Numbered from the stretch's first letter, positions 47,292 to 56,955 are shown. The stretch is DNA of 64,000 nt from an uncultured Collinsella sp. (GCA_900541025.1 UQIL01000011.1:1-64000), one strand, 5' to 3'. Program-made: numbers and translations. Notes: generated from the letters alone by a model not told the origin.

Positions 47292-50200
47292 ATGCTCATT
47301 CACCGTATAGCCGCGCAGCTCTACACTGCCGAGGCGCTGCAGACCGTCGAGGCCGGGCTCGATTCTGGCGAGGACGTGACGCTGGCCGTGTCTCAGTCGG
47401 GCCGAACGCTTATGGCCGCCGCCCAGTTTGCGCGTCGTCCGCGCCCCACGGTCTACATCGTGAGTGGCGAGGATGCGGCCGATCGCGCCGCACGCAGTCT
47501 GGCCGCCTATGTGGGCCTGGCGCACGTGTGCCGCTTTCCCGAGCGCAAGGACTACCCTTGGCGCGAGCAGGCGCCCGACGACGCCGTGGTAGCCCAGCGC
47601 TGCGAGGCACTCGGGCGCATCGTGCGCGGCGACAACTGCATCATGGTCGCCTCGGCCCGCGCGCTGCTGCGTTGCGTGCCGCCAGTCGAGAGCCGCTACT
47701 GGGAGTCCACGACCTTCGCGGTGGGCGAGGAGATTCCTTTTGACGAGGTGCCGCAGCGCTTGGTGGGTATGGGCTACACCAATGCCGGCGCCGCCGACGC
47801 GCCCGGCCTGTTCCGTGTGCACGGCGACACCGTCGAGGTGTTTCCCGCGCAGGAAAAAGCGCCCGTGCGCATCGAGTTCTTCGGCGACGAGATCGATCGT
47901 ATCCGCCGCATGGTGAGCTCCACGGGGCAGACCATCGGCAACGAGGACAGCATCGAGATCTTCCCGTGCCGCGAGCTGGCGCTTACCGACGAGGCCGTCC
48001 ACAACATGCATGTGGCGCTCTACCGCGCCAGCCAGGACGACAGCAAGTTGGCGGCGCTGCTCGAGATGGTGGATGCGCGCATCGTCACGCCTGAGCTCGA
48101 CCGCTTTTTGCCGGTGATGTACGGCCAGACCGTGAGCCCGCTATCGCATGTGAGCGGCAAGGCGCTCGTGGTTCTGTCCGAGCCGCGCTCGCTGTTCGAC
48201 GATTGCCTGCGCGCCTACGAGGATATCGAGGCACGTGCCGGCGAGGCGGGGGTCGACCGTCTGGACGGCCTGTACGTGCGTGCCCAGCAACTCGACTTTG
48301 GTTCCCAGCAACGCCTGAACTATGTGAGTCTCATCCGCGCCGGCGGTGCGGTGACGGCCGAGCTCAAGATTGAGCAGCCTGCCATCGCAGGCTCGGACAA
48401 CCGTTTTATGACGCGCATCCAGGAGGTCGTGGGCAAGCGCTATGCCTGCGTGTTTGCCATCCCCGACCGCGGCGCGCGCGAGTCGATGGAGCTCACCTTT
48501 GGCGACGAGGGCATTACCTTTGAGGAATCGCTGACCGCGGCGCCCGAAAACGCCGGCGCCATCGGCGACCGCGTGCGCGTGGCAGCGGCGGATTCCGCCG
48601 ACCGTGCCGCACGCCAGGAGGCCCATGCTTCCATTCGCGAGCGAAAGGCCGATGCGCTCAACGCCCGTTCGCTCGAGGCGGGCGCCGCGCAGGCTGCCGC
48701 CGGCGCCGCCGTGCCCACCATCTCGCGCGGGCGCGTGACCTTTGTGGACGCTGCCCTGCCACAGGGCGTGGTGGTGCCCGACGCCAATTTGGCCGTGTTC
48801 TCGATTGCCGACCTCAACGCCCGCATGGATGCCAACCGCGCGCGCAGCCGCCGCAAGGTTGACATTACGCAGATCACCTTCCCGTTTAAGCCGGGCGACT
48901 ACGTGGTGCACGCTACCCACGGCATCGCGCTCTTTAGCGAGATCGCGCGTCAGGAAGTGGGCGGCAAGGAACGCGACTACTTTTTGCTGGAATACGCCGA
49001 TGGCGACAAGCTCTACGTGCCGCTGGAGCAGGTTGACCGCATTACGCGCTACGTTGGTCCCGACGGCGATAAACCGCGCTTGACCAGGCTCAACACCGCC
49101 GACTGGACGCGGGCCACCAACAAGGCGCGCAAGAATGCCAAAAAGCTGGCGTTTGACCTGGTCGACCTGTATACGCGCCGCTCGTCGATTACCGGTATCG
49201 CCTGTCCGCCCGATACGCCCGAGCAGATCGAGATGGAGCAGAGCTTCCCCTACGACGAGACGCGCGACCAGCTGGAGGCCATCGCCGACATCAAGGCCGA
49301 CATGGAGGCGCCCAAGCCCATGGACCGCCTGCTGTGCGGCGACGTGGGTTTCGGCAAGACCGAGGTCGCCCTGCGCGCGGCCTTTAAGTGCGTGGACTCC
49401 GGCCGCCAGGTCATGGTGCTCTGCCCCACGACCATTCTGGCCCAACAGCACTACGAGACATTCTTTGAGCGTTTTGCCCCGTTTGGCCTGGAGGTCGAGG
49501 TGCTCAGCCGCTTCCGTACCCCGGCGCAGCAAAAGCGCGCGCTCAAGGCATTTGCCGAGGGCACGATTGATGTGCTGATCGGCACGCACCGCTTACTTTC
49601 TGCCGATGTGAACCCCAAGAACCTGGGTATGGTGATCATCGACGAAGAGCAGCGCTTTGGTGTGCAGCACAAGGAGCAGCTCAAAAACCTGCGCGAGCAA
49701 ATCGACGTGCTCACACTCTCGGCAACGCCTATTCCGCGAACCATGCAGATGGCCACGAGTGGCGTGCGCGACATGAGCCTGATCACCACACCGCCCACCG
49801 GGCGTCGTCCCGTGATCGTGCACGTGGGGGAGTACGACCCCGATGTGGTGAGTGCGGCGATTCGCCTGGAGGTGGGCCGCGGCGGCCAGGTGTACTACGT
49901 GTCCAACCGCGTCAAGACCATCGACGACGCCGTGGCGCGCGTGCACGAGGCCGCGCCCGAGGCGCGCGTGGGCGTGGCGCACGGCAAGATGAGCCCGCGC
50001 GAGGTCGAGGACGTGATGATCGAGTTCGCGACCAAGAAGATCGACGTGCTTATCGCCACGACCATCGTGGAGAGCGGCATCGACAACGCAACGGCCAACA
50101 CGCTCATCATCGAGGATTCGCAGCGTCTGGGTCTGGCACAGCTCTACCAGCTCAAGGGCCGTGTGGGCCGTTCTGCCACGCAGGCATACGCGTACTTTAT

Positions 50201-50924
50201 GTTCCCCGGCGAGCTGCCGCTCACCGAGGAGGCGACGGCGCGCCTGACCGCACTGTCCGAGTTCCAGGACCTGGGCAGCGGCATGCGCATTGCCATGCGC
50301 GACCTGGAGATTCGCGGCGCCGGCTCGCTTATGGGGGCCGAGCAGCACGGCAACCTGTCGAGCGTGGGCTTTGACCTGTTTACGCAGATGCTGGGCCAGG
50401 CTGTGGCCGAGGCGCGCGGCGATGACGACGCCGGCGTGGAAGCGGCGAGCGTGGGTATTAATCTGCCGGCCGACTACTTCTTGTCCGAGGAGTACCTGCC
50501 GGCGGTGGACCAGCGCGTGCTCGTGTACCGCAAGCTCGCAGCGGCCGAGGACCTGGAGAGCATCGATGAGGTGCAGGAAGAGACCGAGGCCGCGCATGGC
50601 GAGCTGCCGTTGGCAGGACTCAACCTGTTCAATCGCGCACGAATCCGCATTCGCGGCGAGCGCCTGGGGCTCGAGAGCGTCACGCTCAGCGGCGGTCGCA
50701 TCACGTTTTTGGGCGTCGACGTGCCCAAGAAGGTGGCCTTTGAGCTAAAGACCCGCTATGGCGCGGTGAACTTCCCCAAGAGCCGCAAACTGTCGGTGCC
50801 CTACAAGGCGGGCGCCGGCGCGGGCAGCGGCCTGGGTCGCGGTCTCGACGCCAACGACGGTACCGGCCCCGTGGCCGCGGCACTCATGCTGTTGCAGCAG
50901 TTGGGTGCGAGCGACGACGACTAA
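47292..50924 (+). CDS. mfd: Transcription-repair coupling factor
   Basis: This 1210-residue ATPase removes stalled RNA polymerase at lesions and recruits UvrA. Seen in order are a UvrB-like N-terminal module, the RNA-polymerase interacting region (PGDYVVHATHGIALF, about 534), and RecG-like translocase motifs: Walker A CGDVGFGKTE (about 683), DEEQ box (about 783), TATPIPRTMQM, ATTIVESGID and RVGRS (about 955), then the C-terminal D7 region. GGAGGA precedes ATG 47292. Confidence 0.96.
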   Translation: MLIHRIAAQLYTAEALQTVEAGLDSGEDVTLAVSQSGRTLMAAAQFARRPRPTVYIVSGEDAADRAARSLAAYVGLAHVCRFPERKDYPWREQAPDDAVVAQRCEALGRIVRGDNCIMVASARALLRCVPPVESRYWESTTFAVGEEIPFDEVPQRLVGMGYTNAGAADAPGLFRVHGDTVEVFPAQEKAPVRIEFFGDEIDRIRRMVSSTGQTIGNEDSIEIFPCRELALTDEAVHNMHVALYRASQDDSKLAALLEMVDARIVTPELDRFLPVMYGQTVSPLSHVSGKALVVLSEPRSLFDDCLRAYEDIEARAGEAGVDRLDGLYVRAQQLDFGSQQRLNYVSLIRAGGAVTAELKIEQPAIAGSDNRFMTRIQEVVGKRYACVFAIPDRGARESMELTFGDEGITFEESLTAAPENAGAIGDRVRVAAADSADRAARQEAHASIRERKADALNARSLEAGAAQAAAGAAVPTISRGRVTFVDAALPQGVVVPDANLAVFSIADLNARMDANRARSRRKVDITQITFPFKPGDYVVHATHGIALFSEIARQEVGGKERDYFLLEYADGDKLYVPLEQVDRITRYVGPDGDKPRLTRLNTADWTRATNKARKNAKKLAFDLVDLYTRRSSITGIACPPDTPEQIEMEQSFPYDETRDQLEAIADIKADMEAPKPMDRLLCGDVGFGKTEVALRAAFKCVDSGRQVMVLCPTTILAQQHYETFFERFAPFGLEVEVLSRFRTPAQQKRALKAFAEGTIDVLIGTHRLLSADVNPKNLGMVIIDEEQRFGVQHKEQLKNLREQIDVLTLSATPIPRTMQMATSGVRDMSLITTPPTGRRPVIVHVGEYDPDVVSAAIRLEVGRGGQVYYVSNRVKTIDDAVARVHEAAPEARVGVAHGKMSPREVEDVMIEFATKKIDVLIATTIVESGIDNATANTLIIEDSQRLGLAQLYQLKGRVGRSATQAYAYFMFPGELPLTEEATARLTALSEFQDLGSGMRIAMRDLEIRGAGSLMGAEQHGNLSSVGFDLFTQMLGQAVAEARGDDDAGVEAASVGINLPADYFLSEEYLPAVDQRVLVYRKLAAAEDLESIDEVQEETEAAHGELPLAGLNLFNRARIRIRGERLGLESVTLSGGRITFLGVDVPKKVAFELKTRYGAVNFPKSRKLSVPYKAGAGAGSGLGRGLDANDGTGPVAAALMLLQQLGASDDD

Positions 50925-50980
50925 CGGGTCGACGCTGCAAACGCCCCATTTGGGCACTCTGGTTCCATCGAAAGGAAAGC

Positions 50981-51844
50981 ATGTTCGGATACATCTATAA
51001 GAAAGATGTCGCCATTATCGCGGTTGTCCTGTGCCTTTGTCTGGGCGTGGGCAGCTTCTTTGATTATCAGATCTCGAGTGCGCTGTTCAACATCGGCAGC
51101 ATGTACGGTCGCTTTGTCGAGGCGGCCGGCGAGCTGCCGTTCGAGCTGACGGCGAGCGTCGCGGGCGTCATGCTCGTGCGCTCGGTACGCCCCGATTCCA
51201 AGGCGAGCAAGTGGCTCGCCGCGCTGGGCGTTCTGATCAACGTGTGCCTGGTCGGCTACGAGATTATCGGATCGCTGCGCGTCGGCGGCAAGCTCATCGC
51301 GTTTCAGCTGGTGCTGACGTTTGTGCTGGTCATTGCGGTTAACGTTATTGCCTATCGCCTTACGCGCGACACCGCGCCCGACGAGCTCACGCGCTGGGCG
51401 TTGATGGTACTTGCCGTGTGGGTCGCTCAGGCCATTATCCTCAACGTGATCGTCAAGCCGCTGTGGTCGCGCCCGCGCATGCGCGTGATCGAGGTGACGC
51501 CGGGGCTCAATTTTCAGCCGTGGTGGGTGATCGGCAATCCCGACAAGTGGACCTATATCGCCGCTGGCGTGATCAAGGACGGCTTCAAGTCGTTTGCGAG
51601 CGGACACACGGCGCACGCGGCGATCGGCCTTATGCTCGCCGGGCTTCCCGCAGCGGCCTTTAAGGAAAAACCTTCGCGTCGCCGGGCGGTCTTTTGGACG
51701 GCGGCTGTGGTCTCGGCACTCGTCGCCTTTGGTCGTATCGTGATCGGAGCTCACTTTTTGAGCGACGTGAGCTGCGGCTTTGCCCTGGTGTTGGCGCTTG
51801 AGTGCCTTGCCGCGCGCGTTGCCTATCCCAACGGCGTACAATAG
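50981..51844 (+). CDS. PAP2-family membrane phosphatase
   Basis: This 287-residue protein has about six membrane helices and the three PAP2 motifs KPLWSRPR, FASGHTAHA and GRIVIGAHFLSD. Such enzymes dephosphorylate lipid pyrophosphates or phosphatidic acid at the membrane, often in carrier-lipid recycling. All key Arg, His and Asp residues are present. GAAAGGAAAGC precedes the ATG. Confidence 0.9.
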   Translation: MFGYIYKKDVAIIAVVLCLCLGVGSFFDYQISSALFNIGSMYGRFVEAAGELPFELTASVAGVMLVRSVRPDSKASKWLAALGVLINVCLVGYEIIGSLRVGGKLIAFQLVLTFVLVIAVNVIAYRLTRDTAPDELTRWALMVLAVWVAQAIILNVIVKPLWSRPRMRVIEVTPGLNFQPWWVIGNPDKWTYIAAGVIKDGFKSFASGHTAHAAIGLMLAGLPAAAFKEKPSRRRAVFWTAAVVSALVAFGRIVIGAHFLSDVSCGFALVLALECLAARVAYPNGVQ

Positions 51845-51889
51845 CCCCGTTTGAATCATCGGGCCCGTGCCCGGCTAGAGAGGATTGCC

Positions 51890-52915
51890 ATGCTCGCGTT
51901 TAACAACGACTATTCCCACGGCGCACATCCGGCAGTGCTGCAGGCGCTCGTCGACACCAACATGGAGCCGCAGCCCGGCTACGGTACCGATGCGCACACC
52001 GAGCGTGCCAAGCAGCTTATCCGCGAGGTCTGTCAGGCGCCCGACGCCGACGTGTTTTTTCTGGTGGGCGGCACGCAGGCCAACGCGACGGTGATCGACA
52101 TGCTGCTCGCGCCGTACGAGGGCGTCGTTGCTGCTGAGACTGGCCACGTCGCCTGCCATGAGGCGGGCGCTATCGAGTTTGGCGGCCACAAGGTGCTCAC
52201 CATTTCCGGCTACGAGGGCAAGATGCACGCCGAGGACCTTGAGAACTATATCCAGGTGTTCTACGAAAACGAGAGCTACGAGCACACGGTGTTCCCGGGT
52301 GCCGTGTATGTGAGCCTATCGACCGAGTACGGCACGCTGTACTCCAAGGCCGAGCTCGCGGCGATTCACGCGGTGTGCCAGAAGCGCGAGATTCCGCTGT
52401 TTGTGGATGGCGCCCGCCTGGCCTATGCGCTGGCGGCCGATGAGTGCGACATTACCCTGCCCGAGCTGGCGCAGCTGTGTGACGTGTTCTACATCGGCGG
52501 CACCAAGTGCGGCGCGCTTTGCGGCGAGGCCGTGGTGTTTTGCGGCATGCGCGCTCCGGCGCATCCCATTCCGCGCATTAAGCAGCACGGTGCGTTGCTG
52601 GCCAAGGGTCGCCTGACGGGCGTGCAGTTTGAGGCGCTCTTTACCGACGGCCTGTATTTTGAGATTGGTCGCCAGGCGATTGAGACCGCTCAGGCGCTTC
52701 GTCGCGTGCTGCACGAGCGCGGCTACCAGTTCTTCTTGGAGACGCCGACCAACCAGCAGTTCGTGATTCTGCCCAACGAGGACATGGCCCGCATTCGCGA
52801 GCATGCCTCGATTGAGTACTGGGAAAAGTACGACGAGACCCACACGGTGGTGCGCTTTTGCACCAGCTGGGCCACGACGCAGGAGGACATCGACGCGCTG
52901 GCGGCTGTCCTGTAG
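51890..52915 (+). CDS. ltaE: Low-specificity L-threonine aldolase (PLP)
   Basis: This 341-residue fold-type I PLP enzyme splits threonine or allo-threonine to glycine and acetaldehyde. The PLP Lys is K206 in YIGGTKCGALCGE, the ring-stacking His lies in ETGHVACHE and the phosphate strand in FFLVGGTQAN; the Asp partner is in LFVDGARLAYA. ATG 51890 follows GAGAGGA. An intrinsic terminator follows at once. Confidence 0.92.
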   Translation: MLAFNNDYSHGAHPAVLQALVDTNMEPQPGYGTDAHTERAKQLIREVCQAPDADVFFLVGGTQANATVIDMLLAPYEGVVAAETGHVACHEAGAIEFGGHKVLTISGYEGKMHAEDLENYIQVFYENESYEHTVFPGAVYVSLSTEYGTLYSKAELAAIHAVCQKREIPLFVDGARLAYALAADECDITLPELAQLCDVFYIGGTKCGALCGEAVVFCGMRAPAHPIPRIKQHGALLAKGRLTGVQFEALFTDGLYFEIGRQAIETAQALRRVLHERGYQFFLETPTNQQFVILPNEDMARIREHASIEYWEKYDETHTVVRFCTSWATTQEDIDALAAVL

Positions 52916-52932
52916 CCTGATGTAATGACGAG

Positions 52933-52978
52933 AGGCCGCCTTGCGCTTGGATTTGGCGCAGGGCGGCCTTTGCTTTTG
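52933..52978 (+). terminator. Terminator after ltaE
   Basis: AGGCCGCCTTGCGC pairs with GCGCAGGGCGGCCT (one G-U), followed by TTGCTTTT, 17 bp after the stop. Confidence 0.88.
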
Positions 52979-52993
52979 GGGGAGAAGGGTTGT

Positions 52994-53575
52994 ATGACCG
53001 AGATGTCCGAGCCGACGATTCGCCTGGCGACGCCCGAAGACGCGCCGGCGTTGCTTGCCATCTATGAGCCGTATGTGCGCCAGACGGCGATTACCTGCGA
53101 ATACGAGGTGCCGAGCGTTGAGGAGTTCGCCGGGCGTATCGAGCGTACGCTCAAGCGCTATCCGTATTTGGTGATGGAGTTGGACGGGCGTCCGGTGGGC
53201 TATGCCTATGTGAGTCCGCTCAACAGCCGCGAGGCATACGACTGGTCGGTCGAGACATCGATCTACCTGGCGCGCGACGTGCGCCACGGCGGGCTGGGCC
53301 GCAAGCTGCACGATGCGCTCAAGCAATGCCTGATCGCGATGGGCATCACCAACATGTGCGCGCTCATTGCCGTGCCGCACGACAAGGACGACGAGTATCT
53401 AACGCACAACAGTCAGGATTTCCATGCCCATATGGGATATCGCCTGGTGGGCGCCTTTGACCGCTGCGCCCAAAAGTTCGGCCGCTGGTACGACATGTGC
53501 TGGATGGAGCTGGTCCTTGCCGAGCGCACGCCCAACCAGCCTAAGCCAACCTGGTTCCCCGATCTCCTCGCCTAA
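52994..53575 (+). CDS. GNAT acetyltransferase, phosphinothricin acetyltransferase-like
   Basis: This 193-residue protein starts IRLATPEDAPALLAIYEPYV and has the acetyl-CoA loop VRHGGLGRKLHDAL. FHAHMGYRLVGAF and FGRWYDMCWMEL match the PAT/Bar and MddA branch that acetylates small amino-acid-like amines. In bacteria these often act on methionine sulfoximine or glutamate analogues. ATG 52994 follows GAAGGG. Its stop codon is inside the bidirectional terminator. Confidence 0.85.
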   Translation: MTEMSEPTIRLATPEDAPALLAIYEPYVRQTAITCEYEVPSVEEFAGRIERTLKRYPYLVMELDGRPVGYAYVSPLNSREAYDWSVETSIYLARDVRHGGLGRKLHDALKQCLIAMGITNMCALIAVPHDKDDEYLTHNSQDFHAHMGYRLVGAFDRCAQKFGRWYDMCWMELVLAERTPNQPKPTWFPDLLA

Positions 53576-53614
53576 AACCACCACGAAGGTGCCTGTCCCC
53601 TTTGTGGTGGTTTT
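53574..53614. terminator. Bidirectional terminator between GNAT and GntR genes
   Basis: AAAACCACCAC and GTGGTGGTTTT are perfect 11-bp arms with A and T runs on either side, serving the convergent genes. The loop contains GGTGCCTGTCCCC, a word common to Collinsella-type intergenic repeats. Confidence 0.88.
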
Positions 53615-53620
53615 GGCAGG

Positions 53621-54343
53621 TTAGCCGATGGGCTCGGTGTATTTGGCGCGGTCGGTGCGCTGGATGCGCTTGGAGACATGGAGCGGGCGGCCGTCGGTGT
53701 CGTAGACGTAGTCGGTGATCAGGATCAGCGCCTGCCCACGCTCAACGTTGAGCAAAAACGCCTCGTTTTGCGAGGCATAGCACACCTCAAAGGTCTTATG
53801 TCCCTGTGCCGGCGCGCGATGGAATTCCTGGCGCAGCGTGGCGTAGAGCGAACCGTTGATATCGCGGTCGATGAGTGCTTCAAAGCTCGGTGGTAGATAG
53901 GTGGTCTCCAGGCACAGTGGCGCATCGTCCAGATAACGCAGACGGACAAGTTTGACGAGCTTGCTGCCCACGGCGGCATCAAAGAACTTGGCTATGCTGC
54001 CGCCCGCCTTGGTAAAGCCCGAGTCCACCGTGCGCGTGGTGGGCTTCATGCCCTGACCCTGGACCTGCGCCGTATAGCTCGAAAACACCAGGTTGTTCTC
54101 GTGGAGTGCCGGCGTGTCGGCCACAAAGGCGCCGCGCCCGCGCTCGGTTCGAACCAGACCCTCATCAACGAGCACCTTAAGGGCATGGCGTACGGTGCTG
54201 CGCGACAGCCCCGATTCGTCCATGAGTTCCATCTCGGACGGCAGCTTGTCTCCGCGCGCGTAGGTGCCGGCGGCGATGCGGTCGCGCAACATGCCCGCCA
54301 AGCGCTCGTACTGGCTCAGTTTCTTTTTAGATGAAGCGTTCAT
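53621..54343 (-). CDS. GntR/HutC-family regulator of the adjacent SIS gene
   Basis: This 240-residue protein has a winged HTH (YARGDKLPSEMELMDESGLSRSTVRHALKVL) and a UTRA ligand domain, the HutC layout used for sugar-phosphate sensing. It is divergent from the SIS-domain gene at 54549, and the spacer holds two near-identical 17-bp sites, so it probably represses that gene and itself until a phosphorylated sugar derivative binds. Confidence 0.92.
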   Translation of the reverse strand: MNASSKKKLSQYERLAGMLRDRIAAGTYARGDKLPSEMELMDESGLSRSTVRHALKVLVDEGLVRTERGRGAFVADTPALHENNLVFSSYTAQVQGQGMKPTTRTVDSGFTKAGGSIAKFFDAAVGSKLVKLVRLRYLDDAPLCLETTYLPPSFEALIDRDINGSLYATLRQEFHRAPAQGHKTFEVCYASQNEAFLLNVERGQALILITDYVYDTDGRPLHVSKRIQRTDRAKYTEPIG

Positions 54344-54353
54344 GCGATCAACC

Positions 54354-54370
54354 TGTATCTAACTTGTATG
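54354..54370. promoter_or_regulatory. Candidate GntR operator 1
   Basis: TGTATCTAACTTGTATG matches 54493-54509 in 16 of 17 bases. It lies just upstream of the regulator start, so it suits autorepression. Confidence 0.55.
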
Positions 54371-54492
54371 AATATCTAATCAGGCATGTATTCAATACGA
54401 CAACAAAACCGCTGGTAGCCAATTATCAAAAACCGCATCAGCAAAATTTCTAAGACAAATATAGCATACAACTAGTCGACATAACCAAAACA

Positions 54493-54509
54493 TGTATGTA
54501 ACTTGTATG
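54493..54509. promoter_or_regulatory. Candidate GntR operator 2
   Basis: TGTATGTAACTTGTATG lies 40 bases upstream of the SIS gene start. A reverse half-site CATACAACTAG lies at 54465-54475. The pair brackets the divergent promoter region. Confidence 0.55.
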
Positions 54510-54548
54510 CCATCGAGAGCATCAAACGAGAAGAAAGGCTGATGCGCG

Positions 54549-55541
54549 ATGACTACTCAGGAACAGGTTAAGGACGTCGTCTCCCAGGTTTTGGCTGACA
54601 AGGCAGACAAGGACGGCATCAAGCGCGTCGTGTGGATTGGCGCCGGCGGATCCAACGGCGGCAACTATCCTGCCCAGTACTTTATGGAGCACGAGGCCAC
54701 GCAGGTCGTGAGCTCCAGCTATACCAGCAACGAGTTCGTGCACGCAACCCCTGCCTACGTTAACGAGAACACCCTGGCCGTCGTCGTGTCCATGCGCGGC
54801 ACCAAGGAGACCATCGTCGCCGCACAGGTCGCCAAGGACCACGGCGCCAGCACCATCGCCATCTATGTTGACGAGTCCGGCCTCACCGAGGTCTGCGACT
54901 ACAAGATCCAGTATGACAGCCTGGCCGTCGACGAGTCCTGCATGGGCCGCACCAACTCCGCCGTCGTGACCATGATCGCCATGGAGCTTACGCAGCAGAC
55001 CGAGGGCTATGCCGAGTACGAGACCGCCATGGCCGCCTTCGACTTGGTCGACCCTATCTATCGCAAGGCCGTCGAGTACACTCGTCCGCTCGCTGCCAAG
55101 TGGGCCGAGCAGAACGCCGACAAGCCCTGCATCAACGTCATGGCTCAGGGCCCGCTCTTTGGTGCCGCCTACGTCTTTAGCATCTGCAACGTGCAGGAGA
55201 TGCTGCAGATCGACTCCTGCACCATCAACACCTGCGACTTCTTCCACGGCCCCTTCGAGATTCTGGACAAGCGCACCTCGCTGTTCCAGCTCATCAGCGT
55301 CGGCCGCAGCCGCTGCAACGACGAGCGCGGCATCCGCTTCGTCAACCAGTACGGTGGCGAGCGCGTCTATCAGCTCGACGCCAAGGAGCTCGGCCTCAAT
55401 GACATCAAGGACAGCGTGAGCGAATACTTCAACCACCTGATCTTTGCCCCGATTCTCAACAACGTGTACATGCGCGCGCTCTCTGCCGTCACCCACAAGG
55501 ACTACATGACGCGACGCTACATGTGGAAGCTGGATTACTAG
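54549..55541 (+). CDS. SIS-domain protein, fructoselysine/glucoselysine-6-phosphate deglycase-like (1)
   Basis: This 330-residue protein has two SIS sugar-isomerase domains (VVWIGAGGSNGGNYPAQYF; MAQGPLFGAAYVFS). The overall pattern with DFFHGPFEI and a C-terminal RRYMWKLDY matches FrlB/GfrF-type deglycases that split phosphorylated Amadori compounds. A paralogue with the same ending lies at 59940-60923. It is divergent from its own GntR regulator. The exact substrate is inferred from family and from the PTS nearby. Confidence 0.82.
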   Translation: MTTQEQVKDVVSQVLADKADKDGIKRVVWIGAGGSNGGNYPAQYFMEHEATQVVSSSYTSNEFVHATPAYVNENTLAVVVSMRGTKETIVAAQVAKDHGASTIAIYVDESGLTEVCDYKIQYDSLAVDESCMGRTNSAVVTMIAMELTQQTEGYAEYETAMAAFDLVDPIYRKAVEYTRPLAAKWAEQNADKPCINVMAQGPLFGAAYVFSICNVQEMLQIDSCTINTCDFFHGPFEILDKRTSLFQLISVGRSRCNDERGIRFVNQYGGERVYQLDAKELGLNDIKDSVSEYFNHLIFAPILNNVYMRALSAVTHKDYMTRRYMWKLDY

Positions 55542-55872
55542 GGGATATTGGTTCCGCCGTTCTACCGAACGGCGGACCGGCCGACGCTGCGCACCCGGCA
55601 TTTGGCCAATCTGCCGTTCAATTTCAAAGGCGCGACCAGAAGGTCAGCGCCTTTTCATTTCACGGCACCTTGGCTCAAATGACGGGCGCTCGCTGACATT
55701 GCCAAAACGTCGGCGTTGCCGTGGTCGGCACTTGGGGACGTTCCTTTTGTGCTGGCACTTGGGGACACTCCTGGGAATCATTTCCTCGTTCGCCGATTTG
55801 TGTCTTGAAAAATGTATATAACGACTATAACGTAGTGTGAAACATATTGGAAACAATATCGAGGAGGCTGCG
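55542..55872. other. Spacer with terminator, REP-like unit and CGTTATA sites
   Basis: GCCGTTCTACCGAACGGC (near 55556) and GGCGCGACC..GCGCCTTTTC (55630-55658) are terminator-like stems after the SIS gene. The REP-like unit occupies 55726-55772. Two ATAACG words (55819-55824 and 55828-55833), reverse complements of CGTTAT, lie in the promoter region of the DMT gene. Confidence 0.6.
55726..55772. repeat. REP-like unit, copy 4
   Basis: CGGCACTTGGGGACGTTCC then GCTGGCACTTGGGGACAC; the cleanest example of the two-half direct repeat seen at the other three sites. Confidence 0.7.
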
Positions 55873-56955
55873 TTGAAGAAAAGCAATCTGGGCTACGTGC
55901 TGGTGCTGGTCGCCGCGCTTATGTGGGGCAGCATCGGAATCTTTGTAAACGGCATCTCGGCCATGGGCGTTTCGTCCCAGAGCATGGCTGCCTTTCGCTT
56001 GTTGGTCGGAGCGCTTATCTTGGCGCCGGTCCTGATGTTTATGGGCTGCCGTCCGGGTGAGGGGTCTACCGTGGCTCAGGGTCCCCTGGCCCTGTTCAAG
56101 GCAAGCCCTAAAGAGCTTGTTCCCTGCGCACTTGTCGGTATCGTTGGTCTGGCCGCCGCCAACACCTGCTATTACGAGTGCATGGGCGAGGTCGGCATGT
56201 CCACGGCCTCGGTGCTGCTCTATACCTCGCCGGTGTTTGGCGTCGTGCTCGGTCGCGTGCTTTATCGCGAGGACGTGACCCCCAACAAGCTCGTTGCCAT
56301 TGTCTTCAACATCGTTGGCTGCGTGCTTGCAGTGACCAATGGCGACCTTTCTGGTTTTCATTTTTCGGTTTGGGGCGTCACGTCGGGCGTGATTGCAGGC
56401 CTTTGTGGTGCGTCGCTCGCGGTGTTTAGCCGGATAGCAACCAAGACGGTCCACCCGCTGGCTGTCACGTTTTGGGGCTTTGTTTTTGGCGGTGCGGTTA
56501 TGGCGGCTATCGCGGCTCCGTGGCCGGATGTCGCCGCGGCAATGTCGCCACAGCTGCTGCTGCTGTTCCTTGGCTTTGGACTCATCCCCACAGCTGTGGC
56601 CTACATCTTATATATGCAGGGTCTGTCCATGGGGCTCGAGACATCGAAAGTTCCCGTCGTAATGTCATTCGAGACGGTCGTCACCGTACTGTTGGGCATT
56701 GGTGTCTACGCCGAGCCCGCCGGCGCGATCAAAGTCTTGGGCATCGTGCTGGTGCTCGCGTCCATCCTGATTATGAATACCGACTTCTCTAAGCTGCGCA
56801 ACAGCGTGTTTGTCGGTCATGTCATTGAGAGCATGACCTTTAAGCCCAACGCGTGGTGGACGGAGAAATCGCAGGACATGGATCTGTTTAAGGAACGCAC
56901 CGGCATTGCGCTGGAACCCACCGTGCAGGAAAGCCCCTGGTACTTCGTGCGATAG
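55873..56955 (+). CDS. EamA/DMT-superfamily exporter with C-terminal extension
   Basis: This 360-residue protein has ten membrane helices in two EamA repeats (LVLVAALMWGSIGIFVNG; WGVTSGVIAGLCGASLAVFSR) and an unusual soluble tail of about 65 residues (from about 295, SKLRNSVFVGH to the end). TTG 55873 is preferred because GAGGAGG is correctly placed; GTG 55837 is in frame but lacks an SD. It lies between the SIS gene and the PTS operon; members export amino acids or metabolites, so a lysine-release role is possible but unproven. Confidence 0.85.
   Translation: MKKSNLGYVLVLVAALMWGSIGIFVNGISAMGVSSQSMAAFRLLVGALILAPVLMFMGCRPGEGSTVAQGPLALFKASPKELVPCALVGIVGLAAANTCYYECMGEVGMSTASVLLYTSPVFGVVLGRVLYREDVTPNKLVAIVFNIVGCVLAVTNGDLSGFHFSVWGVTSGVIAGLCGASLAVFSRIATKTVHPLAVTFWGFVFGGAVMAAIAAPWPDVAAAMSPQLLLLFLGFGLIPTAVAYILYMQGLSMGLETSKVPVVMSFETVVTVLLGIGVYAEPAGAIKVLGIVLVLASILIMNTDFSKLRNSVFVGHVIESMTFKPNAWWTEKSQDMDLFKERTGIALEPTVQESPWYFVR

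Noticed and set aside
47228..47743. 171-codon frame overlapping the start of mfd
   Set aside because: Out of frame with mfd, Arg-rich shadow translation without domains.
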